From Radicibacter daui (GTDB taxonomy: Bacteria; Pseudomonadota; Alphaproteobacteria; Radicibacterales; Radicibacteraceae), in contig CP131056.1 in the NCBI GenBank assembly GCA_030657355.1, positions 3,616,501 through 3,680,500 of the forward strand: a stretch of 64,000 nt of DNA, read 5' to 3'. The notes below the pieces were generated by a model. It saw nothing but the letters and a program-made list of their open reading frames with translations. It was not told where the DNA came from and ran no database searches. Position numbers and translations under genes: made by a program. Below, piece by piece: positions 17,762 through 27,142 of the stretch. Every line of letters starts with the position of its first letter. The stretch's first letter is position 1.

Positions 17762-18394
17762 ATGCTCTACACCGACAAGTTCGTCTGGCTGCATTTCGGC
17801 AAAACCGGCGGCACCACCACCTGCGACATCCTCATCACCCTCTTTCCGCAGATCGAGGGGGTGCGGGAGCCCTATAATGTGCTCCAGCATGAATCGCTCT
17901 CGGCGCTGAAGACCCGCACCGGCATCGATCTCAGTGACCGGGATGTCTTTCTCGGCTTCCGCCGCCTTGCCGGCTGGGCCGTCTCGCACCTTCATCATCA
18001 ATTCGGGCAGGAAGTCCCGCGGGAGATGATCGAGCGCACGGCAGCGGGCGAACTTGTGTTCGCGGACGAGTCCGCCGCCCGAAAAATCGGCCTCTTCGAG
18101 GGCATCACCACACTGGACGGCATCCTCGGCTATTTCCTTGAGAAGGAGCCCCGCCACTATCTGCGGCTCGAACATCTGGGGCAGGACCTCTACGCAGCCG
18201 TGAAGGACCATGTAAAGGTGCGGCCGGAGCAGGTGCAGGGCATGGCCGGCGGCGCGCTCAATCGCGGCAAATATAACCGCCGCGTACCGACACTGACCGA
18301 AGGCGAGATTACAGAGCTCTACCGCAACTGCCCGCGCTGGGCCGGGCTGGAAGCACGCCTCTATGATCCGGCAGAGGCGCGCGGCGCCGCCTGA
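17762..18394 (+). CDS. Sulfotransferase-like protein
   Basis: 210 residues from the ATG at 17762, which follows a clear AGGAGG; the frame is also open upstream to 17711. The N-terminus (FVWLHFGKTGGTTTCDIL) matches the PAPS 5'-phosphosulfate loop of carbohydrate-type sulfotransferases (usual form HIPKTAGTS). The expected second PAPS 3'-phosphate motif (R...S) is not obvious, and the protein is shorter than most family members. It may transfer sulfate to a surface glycan or lipid, or be a degenerate relative. It ends just before a bidirectional terminator shared with rne. Confidence 0.65.
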   Translation: MLYTDKFVWLHFGKTGGTTTCDILITLFPQIEGVREPYNVLQHESLSALKTRTGIDLSDRDVFLGFRRLAGWAVSHLHHQFGQEVPREMIERTAAGELVFADESAARKIGLFEGITTLDGILGYFLEKEPRHYLRLEHLGQDLYAAVKDHVKVRPEQVQGMAGGALNRGKYNRRVPTLTEGEITELYRNCPRWAGLEARLYDPAEARGAA

Positions 18395-18413
18395 CAGCTG
18401 AAGACAGAAAAAG

Positions 18414-18449
18414 AAAAGGCCCGCCCCGGAGCTCCGGGGCGGGCCTTTT
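18414..18449. terminator. Bidirectional terminator, perfect 36-bp palindrome
   Basis: The 36 bases are self-complementary: AAAAGGCCCGCCCCGGAG on the left matches its exact complement on the right. The plus-strand reading ends in TTTT after the sulfotransferase-like gene; the minus-strand reading ends in TTTT after rne. Confidence 0.9.
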
Positions 18450-18467
18450 GTCTGTTAACGCCGGGCC

Positions 18468-21284
18468 TCAGGAAACGAGGCGACGCCACCAGCCGCCACG
18501 GCGGGGCTGGTTACCATCCTTGTTGCCGCCTTCCACCTCGATCACCGTGGTGTGGGACGGGGTGGCCGCAGTGTCCTCGGCTGCCGGTGCTTCCGGTTCC
18601 GGGGCGGGTGCGGCTTTGGTTTCAACCTTCACTTCAGCAGCGGGCTGCGGTGCGGGCTCGGCCACGGCTTCCGCTGCAGGCGCGGCCTCGGCCGGTGCTT
18701 CGGCAGCAGCGGTCTTGGCGGACTTGCGAGGAGCAGCGCGGCGACGGCGCGGCTTGGCTTCTGCTTCGACCGGAGCCTCGGCAGCAGCTTCCGGCGCGGC
18801 TTCCGCAGCAGGCTCTGCGGTTTCGGCAGCCGGGGCCTCTTCCGTTGCCGCGGTCTTGCGGCGGCGCACGGTACGGCGCGGCTTGGCAGCCGGCTTTTCC
18901 CCGGTTGCTTCGGCAGTCACCTCGGCCACGGGTTCGGAGACCACCTCGGCAACGCTCACCGCCACTTCGGCGGCTTCAGCGATCACCGGCTGGGCGCCAT
19001 CCTCATCGGAGGCATCGCCCTCGTCATCGCTTTCGCCCTCGCCACCTTCGGCGGCCATTCCCTCTTCACCATCCTCACGGCGGCGAGCGGAACGGCGGCG
19101 GCCACCCCGGCGGCCACGGCGGCGGCGGCGGCGCTGGCCGTCGGCATCGGTGTCATCACCTTCGCCGCGCGGCGCGGCCTCGGCCTCACCCTCTTCGTCA
19201 TCGCCCTCTTCACCGGCGTCCTCATCGGAAGCGGCGGCATCGGCGGACTGCTGACCGTCCTCGGCGCCCTCGCCTTCGGCGCCGCCACGACGGCGACGGC
19301 GACGGCGCTTGCGACGACGGCCATTGCCACCATCCTCTTCACCGCGGGCGGTGGAGGTGGTTTCGGCTTCGGCCTCTTCGTCCTCGATCAGATCCTCTTC
19401 CTCTTCCGGCTCGTTGACCGGAGCGAGGGCGGGCGGCGGCTCGTTCTGGCGATACTGGATCGCCGGCGGCTGCTCGTCCGCCGCACGCGCCTTGACGCGC
19501 TCGATGCGGAAGATCGGGTTAACCAGCGTTTCGTCGCTTTCCAGCGACACGCGCATGCCATAGCGCTGCTCGATGGAGAGCAGGGCGTCACGCTTGTGGT
19601 TGAGGATATAGAGCGCGATGACCGCCGGGGTATAGACGATCACCTCGGAAGCGCGGTGGCGCAGGCCCTCTTCCTCCACACCGCGCAGCACATGAAGCGC
19701 CGCGCTGTCGGTGGTGCGAATGAGGCCGGTACCGGCGCAATGCGGGCACTCGACATAGGTGGTTTCGGTCAGGCTCGGGCGCAGGCGCTGACGCGACAGC
19801 TCCAGCAGGCCAAACGGGCTGATGCGGCCAACCTGGATGCGGGCGCGGTCGGACTTCATCGCCTCTTTCAGGCGCCGCTCCACCGCATGGTCGTGCCGGT
19901 GCTCGTCCATATCGATGAAGTCGATGACGATGAGGCCGGCAAGGTCGCGCAGGCGCAGCTGGCGGGCCACCTCGTCGGCGGCCTCCAGATTGGTCTTGAG
20001 CGCCGTCTCCTCGATGTTCCGCTCGCGGGTGGAACGGCCGGAGTTGACGTCGATGGCAACCAGCGCCTCGGCCTGGTCGATAACGATGTAGCCGCCCGAC
20101 TTCAGCTGCACGATCGGGCTGTGCATGCTGTCGATCTGCTGCTCGATCTGGTAGCGCTGGAACAGCGGGATCGCCGCGTCCCGGTAGGGCTGGACCCGGC
20201 GCGCATGGCTCGGCATGAGCATGCGCATGAAGTCCTTGGCGATGCGGTAGCCCTCTTCGCCCTCGACCTGGATTTCGTCGATGTCACGGGTATAGAGGTC
20301 GCGGATGGCGCGGCGGATAAGGCTCGCTTCCTCGAAGATCAGCGAGGGTGCCATCGAGGAGAGCGTGCGCTCGCGGATATCGTCCCACAGGCGCAGGAGA
20401 TAGTCGGCGTCGCGCTTGATCTCGGCCTTGGTGCGCTCCATGCCTGCGGTGCGCAGAATGACGGACATGCCCTGCGGCAGTTCCAGCGCCTCGATGATGC
20501 TCTTGAGACGCTTGCGGTCCTGCACGTTGGTGATCTTGCGGGAGACACCGCCACCGCGACCGGTGTTGGGCATCAGCACGCAATAACGACCGGCCAGCGA
20601 CATGTAGGTGGTCAGCGCCGCGCCCTTGTTGCCGCGCTCTTCCTTGACCACCTGCACCAGCATCACCTGCCGGCGCTTGATCACTTCCTGGATCTTGTAG
20701 CGCTGCTGGATGCGCACCCGGCGGCGCTCGGCCTGAACCTCGACGTCGCCGCCCAGCTCCTCGACCTTGGGCTTGCGGGGAGCCTGGGCCGGTTCGGCAG
20801 CGGCAGCCTCGTCACCGGCGCTCTCGCCGGCTTCTTCGCTCACGCTGTGGACAGCCTCGTCCTCACCCTCGACCGGGGCCGCCATGGCGCCAACAGTCTC
20901 GATCTCTTCAACGGGAGCAGCAGCTTCCGGCGCCGCAACTTCGGCGACGGGCTCTTCCTGCTCGTCTTCGTCTTCGTCCTCTTCCTCCTCGGCTTCGGCA
21001 AGAGCGCGCTCACGCTCCAGCGCCTGCCGGTCTGCATAGGGGATCTGGTAATAGTCGGGGTGGATTTCGGCGAAGGGCAGGAAGCCATGGCGGTTGCCGC
21101 CATACTCCACGAACGCCGCCTGGAGCGAAGGCTCCACGCGCGTTACCCGCGCCAGATAGATGTTACCCTTGAGCTGCTTCTTGGAAGCGACCTCGAAGTC
21201 GAAGTCTTCCAGGCGATTGCCGTCGACCACGGCCACCCGGGTTTCCTCCGGGTGGGTGGCGTCGAGGAGCATACGTGTTGCCAT
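18468..21284 (-). CDS. rne: Ribonuclease E
   Basis: 938 residues from the ATG at 21284 (MATRMLLDATHPEE), which has AAGGA about 10 nt upstream; the frame is open six codons further. The N-terminal S1 RNA-binding domain is split by a long acidic insertion (about residues 75-175), usual for alphaproteobacterial RNase E. The DNase I-like catalytic region holds VAIDVNSGRSTRERNIEETA and IDFIDM with the metal-binding Asp residues, and the Zn-link CPHC is at 513-516. From about 620 on the chain is low-complexity Glu/Arg/Ala, the degradosome scaffold. RNase E starts most mRNA decay and matures rRNA. It is divergent from amiC and has a 5' leader with a possible hairpin. Confidence 0.96.
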   Translation of the reverse strand: MATRMLLDATHPEETRVAVVDGNRLEDFDFEVASKKQLKGNIYLARVTRVEPSLQAAFVEYGGNRHGFLPFAEIHPDYYQIPYADRQALERERALAEAEEEEDEDEDEQEEPVAEVAAPEAAAPVEEIETVGAMAAPVEGEDEAVHSVSEEAGESAGDEAAAAEPAQAPRKPKVEELGGDVEVQAERRRVRIQQRYKIQEVIKRRQVMLVQVVKEERGNKGAALTTYMSLAGRYCVLMPNTGRGGGVSRKITNVQDRKRLKSIIEALELPQGMSVILRTAGMERTKAEIKRDADYLLRLWDDIRERTLSSMAPSLIFEEASLIRRAIRDLYTRDIDEIQVEGEEGYRIAKDFMRMLMPSHARRVQPYRDAAIPLFQRYQIEQQIDSMHSPIVQLKSGGYIVIDQAEALVAIDVNSGRSTRERNIEETALKTNLEAADEVARQLRLRDLAGLIVIDFIDMDEHRHDHAVERRLKEAMKSDRARIQVGRISPFGLLELSRQRLRPSLTETTYVECPHCAGTGLIRTTDSAALHVLRGVEEEGLRHRASEVIVYTPAVIALYILNHKRDALLSIEQRYGMRVSLESDETLVNPIFRIERVKARAADEQPPAIQYRQNEPPPALAPVNEPEEEEDLIEDEEAEAETTSTARGEEDGGNGRRRKRRRRRRRGGAEGEGAEDGQQSADAAASDEDAGEEGDDEEGEAEAAPRGEGDDTDADGQRRRRRRGRRGGRRRSARRREDGEEGMAAEGGEGESDDEGDASDEDGAQPVIAEAAEVAVSVAEVVSEPVAEVTAEATGEKPAAKPRRTVRRRKTAATEEAPAAETAEPAAEAAPEAAAEAPVEAEAKPRRRRAAPRKSAKTAAAEAPAEAAPAAEAVAEPAPQPAAEVKVETKAAPAPEPEAPAAEDTAATPSHTTVIEVEGGNKDGNQPRRGGWWRRLVS

Positions 21285-21940
21285 TGAGTGAAATCCTTGC
21301 AACGCGCCCGGGGCCCGCCGTGCGACAAGGGCAGGCCGGCGCGTCTGAATTTGATGCGAGGGGCATATCGGCAGCTACGGGGTTATCGGCTGGGACGGAC
21401 GCGCCACGCAGGGCAACAGCGCCGCAAAACGGCCGCGTGCCCTCCAAGCGCATGTCCTGTCCGAACCTGACCAATCGGCCCATCCCCATCCCTGCTCGAC
21501 CCCACGTATGAAAGGAGGGTCAAGTACCAAGCCAGCACGCGCCCCATGAGCCCCGTCCAACAACCCGCCTGTTTTCCCGTTTGAAAGGCGTTTTTCGCCA
21601 TCGGGAAGGCAGGTCAAACTCTTGAGTGACGGGACCCAACCACACAGTCTCACGAAGGTGTTCGTCGATGGCTGGGGCCGCGACTGGTATGTCGCATTTG
21701 GCACCATAAACACCCGCACGGGCTTAAACAAGAAACAATGCGCGCGGGGTGCAGCGATTGGCACCAGCGCAGCCCTGCCCTGCGGCCCCCGCCCCTTGCC
21801 CAACCGCCAAAGAACGCGTAACAGCAGGCGTTTGCAGTTGATTAGACCGATTCGCTCAGATAAAAACTGAGAAGGATCACCCTTTTACTCCAGGATCGAT
21901 CGACCTTCGCACCAAGCCCAAGGTCCTGAAACTGAAGCCC
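21285..21940. other. Intergenic region between divergent rne and amiC (656 bp)
   Basis: No convincing gene is seen. The small open frames here (21622-21870 plus, 21375-21803 minus) lack family resemblance and good ribosome sites. A folded element lies at 21568-21613. The last 110 bp before amiC contain a weak promoter-like pair, TTGATT (21838-21843) and TAAAAA 17 bp later. Long 5' leaders are typical of rne genes, which regulate their own decay (established for E. coli). Confidence 0.5.
21568..21613 (-). promoter_or_regulatory. Possible hairpin in the rne 5' leader
   Basis: Read on the minus strand, CCTG and TTCCCG pair with CGGGAA and CAGG around an inner GGCG-AAAAA-CGCC stem-loop. It lies about 280-330 nt upstream of the rne start. 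A role in RNase E self-recognition is only inferred from the E. coli precedent. Confidence 0.35.
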
Positions 21941-23437
21941 ATGCGCGTTGCGCCCCTCCTGCGCCCCAGATTGTGGCTTATGGCCCTGCTGGCGGCACTC
22001 GTGGCGACGGTATGCCTTGACGGCATTCCGGCGGATGCTGCCACGCGCGCCATGGAAATGCGTGTCGGTCAGCATGCCGACTATACGCGCTTCGTGATCG
22101 AGCTGGGCGCACGCCTGCCCTTCAAGGCGACCGCGCTTGCCAAACCCGACCGTATTGCCATCGATTTTCCGGCACTTGACTGGCAGGCCGGCCCCGCCGT
22201 CGGCCGGCTCGATCGCGGTGTGGTGTGGGGCTACCGGCTCATTCAGGTGCGCCCCAACGTCACCCGCATCGAGCTGACGCTGGCGCGCCCCGGCCGCATC
22301 CTGGCCGCCACCGTGCTGCCGCCACAGGATGGATTCGGCCCGCGTTTCGTGCTCGATGTCGCCGCTGCGCCGAACGGCACGGTCAACGCCGTCGCCACGC
22401 CGGCTGACTGGTCGTGGAATGCCGATATCGACCTGCCCGGCGGCTCCGCCATCGATACGCAGAGCACCGCCCTGCTGGTGCCGCCCCCGGCGCCGGACGT
22501 ACAGCCGCTGACGCCTGCCGACAACAATGCTGCGGTACGCCTTACCCCGCCACCGCCGCGGGCCGTCGGTGCCGGTGCGGGTAGCGCCGTGACCACCGAT
22601 CTCAGCGCCCTGCCGGCCGCCGTCCCGACGCCGCCGGCGAGCGCACCAGCCGAGCCACCGCCCGCCGCACTCGAAACCGCCAGTCTGCTGCCGCCCTTGC
22701 CGGCGCCGGCACCCGGACGTGGCACGCCAGTCATCCCGCGCCATATCGTCGTCATCGATGCCGGCCATGGCGGGCAGGATCCGGGCGCCATCGGCCTTGG
22801 CGGTGTCTATGAAAAAAACATCACCCTCGCCACCGCCCTGTTGCTGCGCGACGAGCTGAACAAGCTTGGCGGTTATGAGGTGCACATGACACGCAGCACC
22901 GACGTGTTCCTGCCGCTACGCGACCGCGTCGATGTGGCCCGCCACGTCAACGCCGACCTCTTCATCTCCCTGCACGCCGATTCCATCCCGGGCCGCGCGA
23001 TCCGGGGCGCCAGCATCTACACCCTCTCCAACAAGGCATCCGACAAGGAAGCCGAATTGCTGGCCCAGAGCGAAAACCGCGCCGACATCATCAATGGCGA
23101 GGATCTGTCGGGTTACGACAACAACCTTGCCAACATCCTCATCGACCTCGCCCAGGAAAGCACCATGCGCCTGTCCCGGCGCTTCGCCAGCCTGGTGGTG
23201 ACGGAGGTGCGGGACGGGCAGGGCATCCGCATGCTGGAAAATCCGCAGCGTCAGGCCGGCTTTGTTGTCCTGAAGGCGCCGGACGTGCCCTCCGTGCTGA
23301 TCGAGATGGGTTTCCTTTCCAGCGATGCCGATCTCAAGCGCCTGACGGATGACACCCAGCGCGACCGCCTTGCCGCCGCCATCGCCACGGCCGTGCAGGG
23401 TTATTTCACCCAGGTCGCCCGCCTGCAGGAAGGCTGA
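21941..23437 (+). CDS. amiC: N-acetylmuramoyl-L-alanine amidase with AMIN domain
   Basis: 498 residues. The N-terminal signal or anchor helix (about 10-27) is followed by an AMIN domain (about 40-140; YTRFVIELGARLPF, PDRIAIDFPALDW), which localises the enzyme to septal peptidoglycan. A Pro-rich linker (160-255) leads to an Amidase_3 domain with the zinc ligands His276 (DAGHGG), Glu291 (EKNITLA) and His345 (HADS) and catalytic Glu455 (IEMGF). It cleaves the bond between MurNAc and L-Ala to separate daughter cells. The order rne (divergent), amidase, PBP1A is conserved in many alphaproteobacteria. Confidence 0.94.
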   Translation: MRVAPLLRPRLWLMALLAALVATVCLDGIPADAATRAMEMRVGQHADYTRFVIELGARLPFKATALAKPDRIAIDFPALDWQAGPAVGRLDRGVVWGYRLIQVRPNVTRIELTLARPGRILAATVLPPQDGFGPRFVLDVAAAPNGTVNAVATPADWSWNADIDLPGGSAIDTQSTALLVPPPAPDVQPLTPADNNAAVRLTPPPPRAVGAGAGSAVTTDLSALPAAVPTPPASAPAEPPPAALETASLLPPLPAPAPGRGTPVIPRHIVVIDAGHGGQDPGAIGLGGVYEKNITLATALLLRDELNKLGGYEVHMTRSTDVFLPLRDRVDVARHVNADLFISLHADSIPGRAIRGASIYTLSNKASDKEAELLAQSENRADIINGEDLSGYDNNLANILIDLAQESTMRLSRRFASLVVTEVRDGQGIRMLENPQRQAGFVVLKAPDVPSVLIEMGFLSSDADLKRLTDDTQRDRLAAAIATAVQGYFTQVARLQEG

Positions 23438-23755
23438 GCCCAAACGGCTCCCGCGCCCCACCGCAACTCTTCGCACTCCACAAGCGTTGCCGTCAGGTCG
23501 GGCGCGCACACTCCGTCATGCCGGCTTCGCCTGCCAGCTTTGCTCGGCATAACGTGGCGTTCCTGATACAGTCGCGGCAAAGTTGATGGCGGCGCCGAGC
23601 GCGACGTCGAAACCGCGCCACATTTGCGCTCTAAGCAGGGCCGCAAACTTTCTGGTCGCTTCGATAGCGGAGAGGCCGGTCAGTGATCCGGCCCCGGCTG
23701 GCTGAAGCAACCCCGAGCAAGAGCCGGAGCCCGGCAACGGACCCCAAGAGCCTAG
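23438..23755. other. Intergenic region between amiC and mrcA (318 bp)
   Basis: No gene is recognised; a 73-residue minus-strand frame here has no supporting features. A GGCCGG/CCGGCC hairpin with an 8-nt loop sits at 23674-23693, about 60 bp before mrcA. No T run follows it. Confidence 0.4.
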
Positions 23756-26671
23756 ATGAGCGATACCCCTCCCTTCTCCGCCCCGCGCCGCCCTGCCAAC
23801 CCCGCCTCGGACAAAACCCCGTCCCTCAGGACCGGTGGTGCCATTTCCGCCGGCGGCGACGGGCGGCTGGCGCCAAGCCTCGGCCCGGATACCGCGTCGT
23901 CGGCGGCTGGCCCGTCGCGGCCGGCGCCACTAGCTGCCGGCGGCGGCCTTTTGGGCGACCATGCCGGCACGCCCGCCGGTGGCGGGGACCAGGGCGGCAA
24001 GGGCGGCGGGAATAACGGCGGCAATGGCGGGGGCGATGGCAGCTCCGGCCCGGAAAAGGACGGCAAGCCCGGGGCCAAAAAAGCTGTCGCCGCACGCAAA
24101 CGCTCCACCAGCTCGCCGATCGGCTGGCTCTACACGCTCGGCTCGCTCGCCTACACCGGCGCCATTGCCGGTTTTGCTACCGCTGTCGGTGTAACCGCCT
24201 ACTTCACGGCCGACCTGCCGAGCTACGACTGGCTCGCCACCTACGAGCCGGCGCTGGTTACCCGCGTGCATGCCGCCGATGGCCGCCTGATGGGCGAGTT
24301 CGCCACCGAACGGCGCGTTTTCGTGCCCATCGCCTCCATCCCCAAGCATGTGGCCGACGCCTTCCTCGCCGCCGAGGATAAGAATTTCTACGACCATCCG
24401 GGCATCGACGTGACCGGCATTGGCCGCGCCATCGTCGTCAACCTGGAAAACTTCGCCCATGGCGGCCACCGCCTTGTCGGTGCCTCCACCATCACCCAGC
24501 AGGTCGCGCGCAACCTCTTGCTGACGCTCGACCAGCGCTTCGATCGCAAGATCAAGGAAATCATCCTTTCCCTGCGCATCGAGCAGATCCTGCCCAAGGA
24601 CCGCATCCTCGAGCTTTATCTCAACGAAATTTACCTCGGCCAGCGCTCCTATGGCGTGGCGGCGGCAGCGCTCAGCTATTTCGACAAGTCGCTCGATAAC
24701 CTGACGATTGCCGAAGCCGCCTATCTCGCCGCCCTGCCCAAGGGCCCGAACAACTACAATCCGGTGACGCGCCGCCAGGCCGCCCTGGATCGCCGCAACT
24801 GGGTGATCGGGCGCATGTTCGAGGACGGGCGCATCACCCACGAGCAGGCCGAGGCCGCTCTGGCAGAACCCTTCAATGCCGGCCTGCCGCGCGACACCGA
24901 GACGGTGCAAGCCGGTTATTTCGCCGAGGAAGTGCGCCGCGAACTCATCGACAAATATGGCCGCGACGCGCTCTACGAGCAGGGCTATTCGGTGCGCACG
25001 ACCATGGACCCGCGCCTGCAGGAGATCGCCCGCCGGTCGCTGCGCGACGGCCTCGTGGAGTTCGACCGGCGCGAGGGCTATCGCGGGCCGATCACGCACT
25101 TCGCCAGCATGGATGACTGGAAGAAGCAGCTGACCGAAGTGTCGACCACGCCGGGGGATGATGACTGGCGCCTCGCCGTCGTGCTCGAGGTCAGCCGCGA
25201 CAAGGCCACCATAGGCTTTTCCGACGGCTCGCACGGCACCATCAAGCGCGAATGGATCACCTGGGCCCGCCGCTTCATCACCTATAACCAGCAAGGCCCG
25301 GCCGTGGGCGGCGCCGATGATGTGCTGAAGGTCGGCGACGTCATCTACGCCATGCCGATGGAAACGCTGGATGGCAAGAAGCTGCCGGAAGGCAGTTTCG
25401 CGCTGCGCCAGATCCCCAAGGTTGAAGGCGGCATGGTCGCCATGGACCCGCACACGGGGCGCGTGCTCGCGCTGGTCGGCGGCTTCTCCTACAACATCAG
25501 TCAGTATAACCGCGCCACCCAGGCCATGCGGCAAACGGGGTCGGCCTTCAAGCCCTTCGTCTATCTGGCGGCGCTGGAGCGCGGTTTCACCCCGTCTACC
25601 ATCATCGATGACGATTACATCGAGCTGGAGCAGGGCCCCGGCCTGCCGCTGTGGACACCCGGCAACTATCATGGCGAGAGCCTTGGCCCCACCACCTTCC
25701 GTGAGGGAGTGGAGAAGTCCAAGAACATGATGACGGTGCGCCTTGCCGCCTATATCGGCATGCAGCCGATCAGCGATGTGGGCGAGCGCTTCGGCATCTA
25801 TGACAAGATGCCGCCCTATCTCTCCTATGCCCTTGGCGCCGGCGAGACGACGGTTCTGCGCCTGACCAACGCCTATGCCATGCTGGTCAATGGCGGCAAA
25901 CGCATCCAACCGACGCTGATCGACCGCATCCAGGACCGGTATGGCCACACCATCTATCGGCATGACGAGCGGCCCTGCACGGCTTGCGAGAATGTGACCT
26001 TCGACCCGTCCCAGCCGGTGCCGAACCCGCCGGATGAGCGCGAGCAGGTGGTCGATCCGCGCTACGCCTACCAGATGGTCAGCATCATGGAAGGCGTCAT
26101 CCAGCGCGGTACCGGCGTGCGCATCGCCTCCCTCGGCCGGCCGCTTGCTGGCAAGACCGGTACCTCCAACGACAGCAAGGACACCTGGTTCGTCGGCTTC
26201 TCGCCTGACCTTGCCGTGGGTGTCTATGTCGGTTACGACCAGCCGGCCTCGCTGGGTAAAAGCGAGACCGGCTCCTCCGTCGCCGCGCCGATCTGGAAGG
26301 AATTCATGGGCGATGCCCTGAAGGACACGCCAGCCATCCCCTTCCGCGTGCCGCCCGGCCTCGTCATGACGCGTGTCAATGTCGATACCGGACAGCCGCC
26401 GGAGCTGGGCGATCCCGCCCGCAAGGTGATCTGGGAAGCCTTCCTCCCCGGCAGCGAGCCGGAGCCGGGCGCCCCGGTGCAGATGCTGGATTCCATCCCC
26501 GGCGACGAACATCACCGCGTCGGCTTCGTGCCGCTGCACGGCGGCACCGGGGTCTATGTCCCGGTCTCGCAAGGCGGCCCGGATGCTGCGCGTCCCAATG
26601 CCGTCCCTCAGGAGCCGGTGGGGCAGACCCCGCTGCCGCTGCTCAACTCCGGCACCGGCGGCATCTACTAA
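23756..26671 (+). CDS. mrcA: Penicillin-binding protein 1A (bifunctional peptidoglycan synthase)
   Basis: 971 residues. The first ~118 residues are an unusual cytoplasmic Pro/Gly/Ala-rich tail ending in a basic patch (KKAVAARKRS). One membrane helix follows (IGWLYTLGSLAYTGAIAGFA). The GT51 glycosyltransferase domain has the catalytic Glu207 in AAEDKNFYDHPG, with STITQQVARNL and LNEIYLGQ after it. An OB-like insertion (about 440-560) precedes the transpeptidase, whose Ser596-x-x-Lys599 (TGSAFKPF), SKN and K800TGT motifs are intact. It polymerises and cross-links glycan strands at the outer face of the inner membrane. It follows amiC; prfB, the common next gene, is absent and a GNAT gene follows instead. 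Confidence 0.95.
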   Translation: MSDTPPFSAPRRPANPASDKTPSLRTGGAISAGGDGRLAPSLGPDTASSAAGPSRPAPLAAGGGLLGDHAGTPAGGGDQGGKGGGNNGGNGGGDGSSGPEKDGKPGAKKAVAARKRSTSSPIGWLYTLGSLAYTGAIAGFATAVGVTAYFTADLPSYDWLATYEPALVTRVHAADGRLMGEFATERRVFVPIASIPKHVADAFLAAEDKNFYDHPGIDVTGIGRAIVVNLENFAHGGHRLVGASTITQQVARNLLLTLDQRFDRKIKEIILSLRIEQILPKDRILELYLNEIYLGQRSYGVAAAALSYFDKSLDNLTIAEAAYLAALPKGPNNYNPVTRRQAALDRRNWVIGRMFEDGRITHEQAEAALAEPFNAGLPRDTETVQAGYFAEEVRRELIDKYGRDALYEQGYSVRTTMDPRLQEIARRSLRDGLVEFDRREGYRGPITHFASMDDWKKQLTEVSTTPGDDDWRLAVVLEVSRDKATIGFSDGSHGTIKREWITWARRFITYNQQGPAVGGADDVLKVGDVIYAMPMETLDGKKLPEGSFALRQIPKVEGGMVAMDPHTGRVLALVGGFSYNISQYNRATQAMRQTGSAFKPFVYLAALERGFTPSTIIDDDYIELEQGPGLPLWTPGNYHGESLGPTTFREGVEKSKNMMTVRLAAYIGMQPISDVGERFGIYDKMPPYLSYALGAGETTVLRLTNAYAMLVNGGKRIQPTLIDRIQDRYGHTIYRHDERPCTACENVTFDPSQPVPNPPDEREQVVDPRYAYQMVSIMEGVIQRGTGVRIASLGRPLAGKTGTSNDSKDTWFVGFSPDLAVGVYVGYDQPASLGKSETGSSVAAPIWKEFMGDALKDTPAIPFRVPPGLVMTRVNVDTGQPPELGDPARKVIWEAFLPGSEPEPGAPVQMLDSIPGDEHHRVGFVPLHGGTGVYVPVSQGGPDAARPNAVPQEPVGQTPLPLLNSGTGGIY

Positions 26672-26692
26672 GGTTCCCGAAAGGCAGGCCCC

Positions 26693-27142
26693 ATGACAGC
26701 GGGCGGATGCATCATCACCCCGCTGTCGGGGCCGGACGATCCCGGTTTTGCCGCGCTGCTTGCCGATTGCACAGCAGACGGCAACCGCATCGCCACGCGC
26801 TTTGCCGAGAACTGGCGCAGCGGCGCCAACCGGTTCGACCGGCCGGGGGAGCTGCTGCTTTCTGCGCATCTGGGCGGAAGACTGGCCGGTTTCTGCGGCC
26901 GCAATATTGACCCTTATGCCGGCGACCCGTCAGCAGGCCGTGTCCGGCACCTCTATGTCAGTTCGGCCAACCGCCGTCACGGCATCGGGTCAGCGCTGGT
27001 AAGGGCTGTCATAGACGGTGCCGAGCGGTATTTCCGCCACCTCAACACCCGGGCGCCAGATACGGCGTTTGCGTTCTATGAGGCGCTGGGGTTCCAGCCT
27101 GTGGCCGGCGAGGAAACCGTCACCCACCGGTTGATGCTGTAA
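26693..27142 (+). CDS. GNAT family N-acetyltransferase
   Basis: 149 residues. The acetyl-CoA binding stretch reads VRHLYVSSANRRHGIGSALVRAVI (R-x-x-G-I-G form, about 83-106), followed by NTRAPDTAFAFYEALGFQPV, the usual end of the domain. Acceptor unknown. The last 23 bp overlap the 3' end of the convergent DUF429 gene. Confidence 0.88.
   Translation: MTAGGCIITPLSGPDDPGFAALLADCTADGNRIATRFAENWRSGANRFDRPGELLLSAHLGGRLAGFCGRNIDPYAGDPSAGRVRHLYVSSANRRHGIGSALVRAVIDGAERYFRHLNTRAPDTAFAFYEALGFQPVAGEETVTHRLML

Noticed and set aside
18552-21287. 911-residue open frame antisense to rne
   Set aside because: Low-complexity mirror of the RNase E acidic/Arg-rich coding sequence; no ribosome site or family resemblance, and rne is certain.
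21622-21870. 82-residue frame upstream of amiC
   Set aside because: TTG start without a ribosome site, no recognisable sequence, and it runs into the likely amiC promoter.
23516-23737. 73-residue minus-strand frame between amiC and mrcA
   Set aside because: No ribosome site or homology signal; it covers the mrcA leader.
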